Source: Limisphaera sp. (GTDB taxonomy: Bacteria > Verrucomicrobiota > Verrucomicrobiia > Limisphaerales > Limisphaeraceae). Taken from it: DNA of 64,000 bases. Under the pieces are notes generated by a model, which saw only the letters and a list, made by a program, of their open reading frames with translations, was not told where the DNA came from and searched no databases. Every line of letters begins with the position of its first letter. Within the stretch, counting starts at the first letter, position 1. The position numbers and the translations under genes are program-made. Positions 36,726 to 45,039 of the stretch are shown here, piece after piece. Location of the stretch: the NCBI GenBank assembly GCA_025057755.1, contig JANWVC010000005.1, positions 62,001-126,000 on the forward strand, read 5' to 3'.

Positions 36726-37763
36726 GTGAAACCGACGCTGATGGGATGGTCGCGTTGGGACGCTTCGCTTCACTCGGGAGCGAATCTTAGTCTGCTTCGT
36801 TCCTTGGATCGGTTTGTGACACTCAAGCTGGTTAACCCGGTGCAGGGTTGGTTCGGTCTTTGGCAGACGCCCGGAATCAATCTGCCGATTCTGATGTACC
36901 ACAGCATTTCGAACGAATCAGAAGATGGTGTCCCGGCCTACTACCGTTTATGCACAAGTCCGGGCCGCTTTGCCGAGCAGATGTACTGCTTGAAAGAGTT
37001 TGGTTTTCAGGGCGTCACCTTGTCCGAAGGCCTGGCCTGGCTGGATCGGAATCGAAGCAAGGTGGGAGTGATAGGACGTCCCCGGCCTATTGCCATCACC
37101 TTTGATGACGGTTTCCTCGACTTCTATCAAGAAGCATTACCCGTATTACGCCAATGCGGGTTCCGGGCCACCCTATATTTACCTACGGCATTCATCGGCG
37201 ACTCGCGACGGTCGTTTCAGCCGCGTGCCGCGGGGACCGCGGCCCGCGCGCTGGGACGTCCATGCCTAACATGGACCGAAGTTGCCGATTTGGTTGCAGA
37301 GGGCATTGAAATTGGCAGTCATACGGTTACCCACCCTGAACTCCTTCGGTTGAGTTGGGAGGAACGAGGTGAAGAAATCCGCGTTTGCAAAGAGGAGATT
37401 GAGCAAAGGTTCGGCATTCCGGTGCGTTCATTCAGCCATCCCTATGCATTCCCGTCTGAGGAACGCGATTATGTGCGGCGCCTGGGTCAGCTATTGGCAT
37501 CGGTTGGATACGAATCCGCCGTCACCACCCGGATTGGTGTTGCGCAGTCCCGGACTCCTCGGCTTGCCTTGCCACGGCTTCCAATCAGTGGCGCAGATGA
37601 CCGTGCGATGCTGATTGCCAAGGTTCGCGGTGCCTACAATTGGATGGGGAGTATCCAATCGTGTGTGCGCCGATGCCGGCGCTTGAAGGAGCGGCTCGGA
37701 CGGAGACCATGGGTGCTTGCACGGAAAGAGAGGGGTCAAGTCCCAGCGGAGGCCGACGCATGA
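36726..37763 (+). CDS. Polysaccharide deacetylase (NodB homology domain)
   Basis: The 345-residue protein has the full NodB set. ILMYHSIS is at about residue 57, motif 1 is ITFDDGFLDFY (catalytic base and metal Asp), motif 2 is IGSHTVTHPEL (metal His pair), and motif 3 is FSHPYAFPSE. It should remove acetyl groups from N-acetyl amino sugars of the glycan or its precursor. No signal peptide is seen, so action on cytoplasmic or lipid-linked precursors is possible. The frame opens with a GTG at 36726; an ATG at 36741 is equally plausible. The stop overlaps the next start (ATGA), so it is coupled to the glycosyltransferase behind it. Confidence 0.88.
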   Translation: MKPTLMGWSRWDASLHSGANLSLLRSLDRFVTLKLVNPVQGWFGLWQTPGINLPILMYHSISNESEDGVPAYYRLCTSPGRFAEQMYCLKEFGFQGVTLSEGLAWLDRNRSKVGVIGRPRPIAITFDDGFLDFYQEALPVLRQCGFRATLYLPTAFIGDSRRSFQPRAAGTAARALGRPCLTWTEVADLVAEGIEIGSHTVTHPELLRLSWEERGEEIRVCKEEIEQRFGIPVRSFSHPYAFPSEERDYVRRLGQLLASVGYESAVTTRIGVAQSRTPRLALPRLPISGADDRAMLIAKVRGAYNWMGSIQSCVRRCRRLKERLGRRPWVLARKERGQVPAEADA

Positions 37764-38740
37764 ACGGATACGTGGTGATCACGCCGGTTCGAAACGAGGC
37801 CGCCCGCTTTCCGCGAACGGTCGAGTCCATGCTGCGGCAAACGGTCCGACCCATTCGATGGGTGATCGTGGACGACGGCTCCACGGATGGTACGGAGCAT
37901 TTGGCGGAGGAAGCCGCTGCCCGGCAGGACTGGATCCGGGTCCTTCACCGGAAAGATCGCGGGCACCGATTGCCCGGCCGTGGGGTGATGGAGGCGTTCC
38001 ATGAAGGATGCGCTCTGGTGTCAGACCTTACATGGGATTTTTTGGTGAAGCTGGATGGCGACCTGGCCTTTGAGCCGAACTACTTCGAGCGTTGCCTGAG
38101 TCATTTCCGCACGGAGCCGCGTTTGGGGATTGGAGGCGGTGTTGTATGTACCCGCGTGGGCAATCGCTTGATTCCGGAAGCTCCTGACGATCCGCTGTTT
38201 CATGTACGCGGGGCGGTGAAGATGTACCGACGTGAATGTTGGGAAGACATTGGAGGACTGATCCGACTCCCGGGCTGGGACACCGTGGACGAATTGAAGG
38301 CCAACATGCTTGGGTGGCATACAAGGACCTTTCCCGAACTACAGGTGGAACAACTTAAGGACACAGGTTCTGCGGACGGCCGGTGGCACAACTGGGTGAA
38401 AAACGGCTTGGCGAACTATGTGGCTTGTTATCATCCGCTGTTTATGCTCGCCAAATGCATTCGTCGAGCCGCAAATTTCCCGTGGCTTATCGGTGGCGTG
38501 GCCCTCGGCTGGGGATATTTGAGCGGATATTGGCGTCGGTTCCCCCGCGGAGGCGACGCTGCATTTATAGCGTACGTGCGGCAACAGCAATGGAATCACC
38601 TTTGTGGCCGGCCCAGCCTGTGGTCGTACCGCTTGAACACGATCGGTGCTGAGGATGAAGCCGGCCTCTCTCCGGACGCAGAGGGGGCCGCTTCGAGTCC
38701 TCCAACGCACAGCGCGGACGGGCCACGGTCCCGCGCGTAA
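37760..38740 (+). CDS. Family 2 glycosyltransferase
   Basis: The 326-residue GT-A enzyme starts at the ATG at 37760, inside the stop of the deacetylase gene. It opens with MNGYVVITPVRNEAARFPRTV and WVIVDDGSTDGT (nucleotide binding). KLDGDLAFEPNYF carries the metal-binding DxD-type acidic residues. WEDIGGLIRLPGWDTVDELKAN covers the acceptor/catalytic region. A hydrophobic stretch near residue 260-275 (FPWLIGGVALGWGYLSGYW) may touch the membrane. It should add a sugar to the lipid-linked repeat unit. The last about 30 residues are polar and low in structure. Confidence 0.9.
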   Translation: MNGYVVITPVRNEAARFPRTVESMLRQTVRPIRWVIVDDGSTDGTEHLAEEAAARQDWIRVLHRKDRGHRLPGRGVMEAFHEGCALVSDLTWDFLVKLDGDLAFEPNYFERCLSHFRTEPRLGIGGGVVCTRVGNRLIPEAPDDPLFHVRGAVKMYRRECWEDIGGLIRLPGWDTVDELKANMLGWHTRTFPELQVEQLKDTGSADGRWHNWVKNGLANYVACYHPLFMLAKCIRRAANFPWLIGGVALGWGYLSGYWRRFPRGGDAAFIAYVRQQQWNHLCGRPSLWSYRLNTIGAEDEAGLSPDAEGAASSPPTHSADGPRSRA

Positions 38741-38758
38741 AGAGCTCAGACCGATTCG

Positions 38759-40606
38759 ATGCCTGATTTCGTGTTGGACTTGAGGCCACCCGAACGACGC
38801 CGTCCGCCGGATGTGGCGCGAAGCCTGCGCTGGTCCTCTCAGTTGCGCAGCCACGTTTGGGACACCACTACATTTCGAGTAACGGTGACTTGGACGCCTC
38901 CAGATGACCTTTGGCGTCCATGGACGTCAACTGATGGCAGTTGGGTCGCCGTCGTCGGCTTTCTGGCTTTGGATGAGAAGGACTGGGACAGTGTCGAGCA
39001 GGAGATGAATAGCCGTGGCAGCCGTGAGTCGGGTGGTCTTGCCGGCGCATACGTCTGGCGCCGTTACTGTTCCGGAGGCGTGGCAGCATGGGAGGATTTA
39101 AGCGGCAATTGCGCGATTCTGGTTTACGACGCTCCAAGACAAACTCTTTATCTCCGAACAGATCCTGCCGGTTGCTTCCCGGTCTTTGGGTGCGGGGCAG
39201 AGGGTTATCCTGTTTGGGCTTCCCATCCGGACATTTTGGCTGCCAGCCTGGACAAACAACACAAGGTTGATGAAGTCTCAGTGGCTGAGTTTGTCATGTC
39301 AAGCGTCGTAACTCCACCTCATACGTATTACCAGGGAATCGAAGCATATGAACCTGGAACAGTGATCAGCTTGGATTTGGCGTCCGGAAAAATGAACCGG
39401 AGACGATATTTCGCGTTGGAATATCAGCCATTGCCAGACCGAAACCTCGACGAGGTCGCTCTTGCTCTTGGCACCGCTTGGCGAAGGGCCGTAGCGCGCC
39501 GGACAGTGCGGCGCCTTGGGCGGGTGGCGATTGCGTTGAGCGGGGGGCTAGACTCCCGACTTGTCTTGGCATGTATCACTGAGCCGCGGGGTGCGCTGGC
39601 CTTTTCTTGTTATGACGCGCCCAATCGCGAGTTCCGCATCGCACGCGAGCTTGCGACAGCCGTCGGCGTGGAATTTCTTCCGATCCGGCGCTCTGAGGAA
39701 TATTACGGAGAGCATGCCATCGGTGGAGTTCGCATTTCCGGAGGCATGGGAACATTCGCCAACAACCATTTTCTGGGTGTCCTGCCCGTCTTGCAAGCAG
39801 CAGGTTGCCAGGCTTTACTCACAGGGTGTTACTGCGATTATCTTTTCAAGGGGTTGCCCCTGAACCGACGTATCCGATGGTATGACGGACGCGAAACGTT
39901 GGCGCCTTATCGGCATCAGTTTTACTTTCAGCGATGGGAATTCAACACTGCCTTGAGTCAGGCAGCTCGTCTTCGGTGGGAGCGAAGATTTCCCGCTCCG
40001 CTTTGTCAAGCGCAGGATGAAGCCTCATTGTTTCAAATCGAAGTGCTCCGGACCTTTCCCCTTTACCATGAAGGCGACAATCAACAAAGGCTTGTTCCAC
40101 AACGGCTAATGGCCTGGTCTCCACCGGTTACGGACTTGGAGATTCTACGTGTTTACCAGCGCACGCCGTCGCTGTGGAAACTGAATCGAGCCCTATTTCT
40201 GAAAGTGGCCAGGACGCTTCTGTCGAACTCGGCCTTGTTACGAATCCCGGACGCTAACACGGGCGCCGCTCTGGACGCTCCCGGTTGGCTGGAATGCCTG
40301 ACCTGGCAGGCGCTGCGTATGGCGCGCAAGGTGCGGGCGTTGCGTCCATCGCTACAGTCAGATGGTTCCTGGCCAAAGTGGGATTATTATTACCGCCGCA
40401 GCATCGTGCTCGAACGGCTTTGGCAAGAAAGTCAATCGGAGCTGGATGACCTTTTGCTGCGCATTCTTGGATGGAAGGCTTTGCCGAATCGTCCGGCGGA
40501 TTTCCCGCCAGACCAATGCTTCTTGTTTGTAGCGTTGCTCACGTTGCGACTGTGGTGGAAGCATCGACCATCCTTCGATCGGCCATCCGGTTTGGAATCA
40601 GCATGA
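38759..40606 (+). CDS. Asparagine-synthetase-like amidotransferase without the N-terminal Cys
   Basis: The 615-residue protein has the AsnB layout of an N-terminal glutaminase-like domain (about 40-215, SGNCAILVYDAPRQTLYLRTDPAGCFPVF) and a C-terminal synthetase domain. The latter has the PP-loop ALSGGLDSRL (about residue 258) that binds ATP and activates a carboxylate. Class II glutaminases need Cys at position 2; here the N-terminus reads MPDFVLDL, so no such nucleophile exists and glutamine hydrolysis is unlikely. It may use free ammonia or another amine to amidate a sugar acid. Similar proteins are common in exosortase-linked polysaccharide loci. The next start overlaps its stop (ATGA). 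Confidence 0.85.
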   Translation: MPDFVLDLRPPERRRPPDVARSLRWSSQLRSHVWDTTTFRVTVTWTPPDDLWRPWTSTDGSWVAVVGFLALDEKDWDSVEQEMNSRGSRESGGLAGAYVWRRYCSGGVAAWEDLSGNCAILVYDAPRQTLYLRTDPAGCFPVFGCGAEGYPVWASHPDILAASLDKQHKVDEVSVAEFVMSSVVTPPHTYYQGIEAYEPGTVISLDLASGKMNRRRYFALEYQPLPDRNLDEVALALGTAWRRAVARRTVRRLGRVAIALSGGLDSRLVLACITEPRGALAFSCYDAPNREFRIARELATAVGVEFLPIRRSEEYYGEHAIGGVRISGGMGTFANNHFLGVLPVLQAAGCQALLTGCYCDYLFKGLPLNRRIRWYDGRETLAPYRHQFYFQRWEFNTALSQAARLRWERRFPAPLCQAQDEASLFQIEVLRTFPLYHEGDNQQRLVPQRLMAWSPPVTDLEILRVYQRTPSLWKLNRALFLKVARTLLSNSALLRIPDANTGAALDAPGWLECLTWQALRMARKVRALRPSLQSDGSWPKWDYYYRRSIVLERLWQESQSELDDLLLRILGWKALPNRPADFPPDQCFLFVALLTLRLWWKHRPSFDRPSGLESA

Positions 40607-41361
40607 TGGTGGATCTGAGCGACCGAATCCGCTCTTTGTGGAGCGACGGTCGAGCCGATTGCCTGGGCGTCATTTTCTATTATCACGCCGTACCCGCCGC
40701 GTCTCGCGCGGGATTTGCTCGACAATTGGATTGGCTGGCCCGGCATACAACTTTCTGGGCCTTGGGGGGTCCTCTCCCCGATGCGAGACGATGGGTTGGG
40801 CTCAGCTTCGATGATGCCTATGTCTCGGTTTGGGAGAACGCTGTGCCGGAACTGGTTGAGCGTGGCATTCCTTTCACAGTATTTGTCCCGACCGGAAGCT
40901 TGGGCACTCGACCCGGGTGGGTTCAACAGCCTCACCATCCCTTTTGGCACGAGCGAGTGATGTCGGCGCAACACATTCGCACCCTGGCCGGCGTTCCGGG
41001 CGTGACAGTGGGGTCGCATACGGTCACTCATCCCCGCTTGAGTCGGTTGTCCTTAAGCGCGGCCCACCGGGAGCTGGTAGAGTCGAAGGCTGCATTGGAA
41101 GATCTCATCGGGCAGCCGGTTGAGCTACTCAGTTTTCCGCATGGCGACTGGAATCAAGCCGTGATCGAGCTCGCATTGGAGGCCGGTTATCGGCGACTTT
41201 TCGGCATCGAACCTAGATGCTATCGAACCCGTGAGGTGCCGAGCTTCATGGGCCGCGTGGCTTTGGAACCGTGGGATCCTCTGCTTGTACTTCGCTTAAA
41301 AAGTCGTGGGGCCTACCGATGGAGCGTGCGCGGCTTTCGGGCGCCCTGTATTCGCGCATGA
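40603..41361 (+). CDS. Polysaccharide deacetylase (NodB type, variant motif 1)
   Basis: The 252-residue NodB-domain protein starts at the ATG at 40603, inside the stop of the amidotransferase gene. It has VIFYYHAV at about residue 23, LSFDDAYVSVW as motif 1 (with Ala in place of the usual Gly after the two Asp), VGSHTVTHPRL as motif 2 and LLSFPHGDWNQ as motif 3. The catalytic Asp pair and the metal His pair are present, so activity is plausible. It should remove an N- or O-acetyl group from the glycan precursor. Its stop overlaps the next start (ATGA). Confidence 0.87.
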   Translation: MMVDLSDRIRSLWSDGRADCLGVIFYYHAVPAASRAGFARQLDWLARHTTFWALGGPLPDARRWVGLSFDDAYVSVWENAVPELVERGIPFTVFVPTGSLGTRPGWVQQPHHPFWHERVMSAQHIRTLAGVPGVTVGSHTVTHPRLSRLSLSAAHRELVESKAALEDLIGQPVELLSFPHGDWNQAVIELALEAGYRRLFGIEPRCYRTREVPSFMGRVALEPWDPLLVLRLKSRGAYRWSVRGFRAPCIRA

Positions 41362-42452
41362 ACCTAACTGAGGTGCAAGTCTGTTCATTCATCCCGGCAA
41401 ACCTTCCGAATGAAGGCTGGCAGGTCCGCATTCAAGCATGTCCTTCTGGCGAGTGGAGCGAGCTTTTGCACAGGTTTGCAGACGCAAATTTCTACCAGAC
41501 CCATGCTTTCGGCAGCACTTCATGGGGTTGCCAGTCTCTTGTGCATGCGGTGTGCGCTGGCAAAGGCGGGATTCGCGGTCTTGTGCAGATTCGGACAATC
41601 CGAGCGTGGCCCAGGTTCGGGGTCGCATATGTGAGGTGGGGCCCCTGCGTACGGCCCTATGCCGAAGCATGGGATCAAGATGCGTTTCGTACCCTGTTAG
41701 ACGCGATGGTGGCAGAGTTTGTTAAACGCCGCCACTGGATCTTGCGTGTTGTTCCCTATGTGTATGAGACCGACGCTGAGGCGGTAATGGCACGCCGGAT
41801 TCTGGAGGAGATGGGATTTAAACGGGAGCCGAATGGTCGCTGTTACAGGACTTTTCTCGTAGATTTAAATACCCCTTCGGAAACCATCCGCAAAAGGCTC
41901 GACGGCAAATGGCGAAACCAGCTCAATGCAGCAGAGCGAAACCATCTGGAAGTGGTGGAGGGAACTGACGTCGAGATGTTCCACCACTTTGTGACGCTTT
42001 ACGATGAGATGATGGCGCGCAAGAGGTTCGAAACCTCCGTGAATGTCAGGCAATTCGCACGCATGCAGGAGCGGCTCATGCCCCATGAAAGAATGAGAGT
42101 GGTCTTGGCTCGTCGGAATGGCGTTTGGCATGCCGGCGTGGTCGCAAGTAGAGTGGGCCAAATCGGGATCTATCTGTTGGGTGCGACGGCGCAAGACGGC
42201 CTGAAAAGCAAAGCTTCATACCTGCTCCAATGGCGGACAATGGAATTTCTGAAATCTGTGGGGTGTCGGATGTACGACCTCGGCGGCATTGATCCTGAAG
42301 CCAATCCGGGAGTTTTCCATTTCAAGGCGGGGATGGGAGGGGTTGAATCACGGTTGCTGGGCACTTTTGAATATGCTCCGTCGGTCGTACAAAAACGCCT
42401 CTTGCATTGGTTGGAACGTTTTCAACGTTGGTGGCGCCGCCGCGTAGCTTGA
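41358..42452 (+). CDS. FemAB-like peptidyl/aminoacyl transferase
   Basis: The 364-residue FemAB/FemX-family protein has the tandem GNAT folds of peptidoglycan interpeptide-bridge enzymes. Blocks include FYQTHAFGSTSWG, RFGVAYVRWGPCVRPY, RTFLVDLNTPSETIRKRL, KWRNQLNAAERNHLEVV, YDEMMARKRFET and YDLGGIDPEANPGVFHFKAGMGG. FemAB enzymes add amino acids from aminoacyl-tRNA to an amine on a lipid-linked precursor; here the acceptor is probably a sugar amine (inference). The ATG at 41358 overlaps the deacetylase stop, which supports coupling of deacetylation and acylation. An upstream start at 41271 is less likely. Confidence 0.87.
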   Translation: MNLTEVQVCSFIPANLPNEGWQVRIQACPSGEWSELLHRFADANFYQTHAFGSTSWGCQSLVHAVCAGKGGIRGLVQIRTIRAWPRFGVAYVRWGPCVRPYAEAWDQDAFRTLLDAMVAEFVKRRHWILRVVPYVYETDAEAVMARRILEEMGFKREPNGRCYRTFLVDLNTPSETIRKRLDGKWRNQLNAAERNHLEVVEGTDVEMFHHFVTLYDEMMARKRFETSVNVRQFARMQERLMPHERMRVVLARRNGVWHAGVVASRVGQIGIYLLGATAQDGLKSKASYLLQWRTMEFLKSVGCRMYDLGGIDPEANPGVFHFKAGMGGVESRLLGTFEYAPSVVQKRLLHWLERFQRWWRRRVA

Positions 42453-42465
42453 CTTCTCAGCAAAT

Positions 42466-43533
42466 ATGGGGGAGTCTGAGCCAAAACCTGCCTCGTGCGA
42501 AGGGGTACTAAAGGCCGATGCCGCTGGCTTAACAGTGATCATTGTCAACTGGAATGGGGGCGAGAAGCTGCTGCGTTGCCTGGGTTCTATTCGCGCCAGC
42601 CAAACCAGCTTCCCGGTTAAGGTAATTGTTGTGGACAATGATTCGCATGACGGAAGTAGAGAGAAAGCTGCAGCCGAATTTCCCGAATTTTGCATTTTCA
42701 ACACCGGAGCCAACCTTGGCTTCGGCCGCGGAAACAACTACGCCCGCCCGTGGGTGGATACACCATTGGTCCTGTTCTTGAATCCCGACACGGAGTTGTT
42801 CCCCGACACTCTGGAGAAAGCGGTCCGTAGTCTTTTGTCTCGGCCGCACGTAGCCATGCTGGGGTGTCAAATGCGGGATCCGGATGGCACGGTTCAGGAG
42901 CAAGGTCTCCAGTGGTTTCCCACGCCGGGTCGGGTCTTTTTGGAACTGCTGATGTTCAAGGTGCTCCAACGCGGGCCTTGGGCCAGGCAGCTGCGCCTAG
43001 ACCCGCATCGCAGTGGCCCGGTGTACAAGCTCTACGGCGGTTTCCTCCTTGTGCGAAAAAGCGTCCTGGACGCCGCGGGATGGTTTGATGAGCGATATTT
43101 TATGTACGCTGAAGACGTGGATCTATGCCAGACCGTCCGAGACCTGGGGTGGGAGCTTTACTACGAGGCTGGTTGTGCGATTCTTCACGATTGTGGATCG
43201 GCCAGCAGGAAGGCTCCAAGCGGGTTTTCCATTTTAATGAAACAGCGCTCAGTGAACCTGTTAATTGCGAAGTATTACGGTCCTTTTGCCGCAATGCGAC
43301 ACCGGTGGGCGGTTGCGATCGCCGCAGGCATGCGAGTGGTTGGGTTCGAACTGGCACGGCGACTGGTCGCAGCAAACCCTGAAAGGCGCCGGGCATTGCG
43401 AGAGAAGGCGGAACGAAGCCAGCTGCTCTGGCAATGGGCTTGGAAACAGCGCGAGGCGGCAATTCCGAAGCATCCGGAAACTGCCGTGTCCGTCCCAAGA
43501 CCTGGCGGAGGTGAAGCCTCACCCAACGCATGA
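42466..43533 (+). CDS. Family 2 glycosyltransferase (rhamnosyltransferase-like)
   Basis: The 355-residue GT-A enzyme has TVIIVNWNGGEKLLRCL and VIVVDNDSHDGS (nucleotide binding), GANLGFGRGNNYA, and LFLNPDTEL (acidic metal site). The C-terminal VYKLYGGFLLVRKSVLDAAGWFDERYFMYAEDVDLC holds the catalytic acidic residues. This set is shared with WbbL/RfbN-like rhamnosyltransferases, but the donor sugar is not fixed by sequence. It starts 13 bases after the FemAB gene, and its stop overlaps the polymerase start (ATGA). The about 70 C-terminal residues are basic and probably peripheral to the membrane. Confidence 0.9.
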   Translation: MGESEPKPASCEGVLKADAAGLTVIIVNWNGGEKLLRCLGSIRASQTSFPVKVIVVDNDSHDGSREKAAAEFPEFCIFNTGANLGFGRGNNYARPWVDTPLVLFLNPDTELFPDTLEKAVRSLLSRPHVAMLGCQMRDPDGTVQEQGLQWFPTPGRVFLELLMFKVLQRGPWARQLRLDPHRSGPVYKLYGGFLLVRKSVLDAAGWFDERYFMYAEDVDLCQTVRDLGWELYYEAGCAILHDCGSASRKAPSGFSILMKQRSVNLLIAKYYGPFAAMRHRWAVAIAAGMRVVGFELARRLVAANPERRRALREKAERSQLLWQWAWKQREAAIPKHPETAVSVPRPGGGEASPNA

Positions 43534-44924
43534 CGCCGCTCGCTTTACTTTTCCTCCTGGCCGCCACCCTGGCCATTTGGACCCTGCCCAGGAAGTGGGC
43601 CCCGGTGCCGCTTTTGGCAGGTGCTTGTTACATGACTTTGGGGCAGGGATTTGAAATTGCCGGTCTCAATTTCCCCATTATCAGGCTTTTATTGCTCGCT
43701 GGCGTCATTCGCGTCCTCGTGCGGGGCGAGCGCCCTTTGGGTGGCATGCTTGGAATGGACAAGTTGTTTTTGGCATGGGCGGCTTGGGCCCTGGTAGCAA
43801 GTGTTTTCCATGAGAAACCCGGGACAACGTTCCAATTTCATGCAGGGATGGTTTACAACGCTCTCTGTGTGTATTTCCTAATGCGCTGCTTTTGCTGGGA
43901 CGAAGATGATGTCTATCGGCTCGTCCGCATCACGGCATGGGTCCTAATTCCGGTCGCCGCGGAAATGCTTTATGAACAGCTTACTCAAACAAATCTGTTC
44001 GCCATGTTCGGAGGTGTACCGGATGAGCCGGCGATTCGAAACGGACGGATTCGCTCCCAGGGCCCATTCGCTCACGCAATCCTGGCGGGGACCGTGGGAG
44101 CCGTATGCATCCCGATGATGGTGGGACTGTGGCGACGGTATCCAATGTCAGCAAAGGTGGGCCTCGCGACCTGTGGGGTTATGGTAGTCACGTCAGCCTC
44201 GAGTGGGCCCTTAATGAGTGTCATCTTCAGCTTATTCGCATTGGCTGTTTGGAAGTGGCGACATCTGACCCGGCAGCTGCGTTGGGCGGCTGTGATTGGG
44301 TATGTCATGCTGGAGCTTGTAATGAAAGCGCCTGCCTACTACTTAATTGCGCGTGTGGACCTGACCGGCAGCAGCGCTTCCTACCATCGGGCGGCCTTAA
44401 TTGAGGCGGCAATCGCGCACTTAGCAGAATGGTGGTTCGCCGGCACTGATTACACGCGTCACTGGATGCCGTATGGAGTTCCATGGAGCGAGGACCACGC
44501 CGATATCACCAATCATTACCTCGGACAAGGCGTGAAAGGTGGAGTGCCCCTCATGATGCTGTTCATTGCTATTCTTTGGTGTGGATTCCGTTATATTGGT
44601 CAAACGGCTCAGCGGCTTCGAGGGATGGACCCGGAGCGGGAATTCTTTGCTTGGTCCATCGGTGCGAGTCTGTTTGCGCATGCCGCCAGTTGTGTCTCGG
44701 TTGCTTACTTTGATCAGTCCATTCTGTTCCTTTATTTGACACTGGCGCTGACGGCCGTCTTGAAACGGAACTGGGCCGTTGAATGGCATGTTAATCCCAA
44801 GGCCGAAGCGGTGCCGGCCGACGTGACGGCCGAGCGTTCGTGGCTTGCATCGCCTTCTGCTCCAGTTGAGTGGCCGGACATCGCGTCACCTTCTGGCAGG
44901 GATCCTGGGACCGTGCGATTGTAG
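43530..44924 (+). CDS. O-antigen polymerase/ligase-like membrane protein (Wzy type)
   Basis: The 464-residue inner-membrane protein has about ten to twelve hydrophobic helices, starting at residue 2 (TPLALLFLLAATLAIW). One larger periplasmic loop (about residues 285-330, with AAIAHLAEWWFAGTDYTRHWMPYGV and ADITNHYLGQGVKGG) is typical of Wzy/WaaL proteins. It should polymerise lipid-linked repeat units at the periplasmic face. The C-terminal about 50 residues are a soluble tail. It overlaps the preceding glycosyltransferase by ATGA, consistent with its role at the end of repeat-unit assembly. Ligase rather than polymerase activity cannot be excluded. Confidence 0.85.
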   Translation: MTPLALLFLLAATLAIWTLPRKWAPVPLLAGACYMTLGQGFEIAGLNFPIIRLLLLAGVIRVLVRGERPLGGMLGMDKLFLAWAAWALVASVFHEKPGTTFQFHAGMVYNALCVYFLMRCFCWDEDDVYRLVRITAWVLIPVAAEMLYEQLTQTNLFAMFGGVPDEPAIRNGRIRSQGPFAHAILAGTVGAVCIPMMVGLWRRYPMSAKVGLATCGVMVVTSASSGPLMSVIFSLFALAVWKWRHLTRQLRWAAVIGYVMLELVMKAPAYYLIARVDLTGSSASYHRAALIEAAIAHLAEWWFAGTDYTRHWMPYGVPWSEDHADITNHYLGQGVKGGVPLMMLFIAILWCGFRYIGQTAQRLRGMDPEREFFAWSIGASLFAHAASCVSVAYFDQSILFLYLTLALTAVLKRNWAVEWHVNPKAEAVPADVTAERSWLASPSAPVEWPDIASPSGRDPGTVRL

Positions 44925-45039
44925 AGAGGCAGAAAATGCATGCGGCATACGGAATGCTGACCTTTCGCGGGGCCAATCGAGGGATGAGCACCCATCGGGG
45001 GGGGCGAGTCGCATGCGCAGCATGGAAAGGAGCACATTC

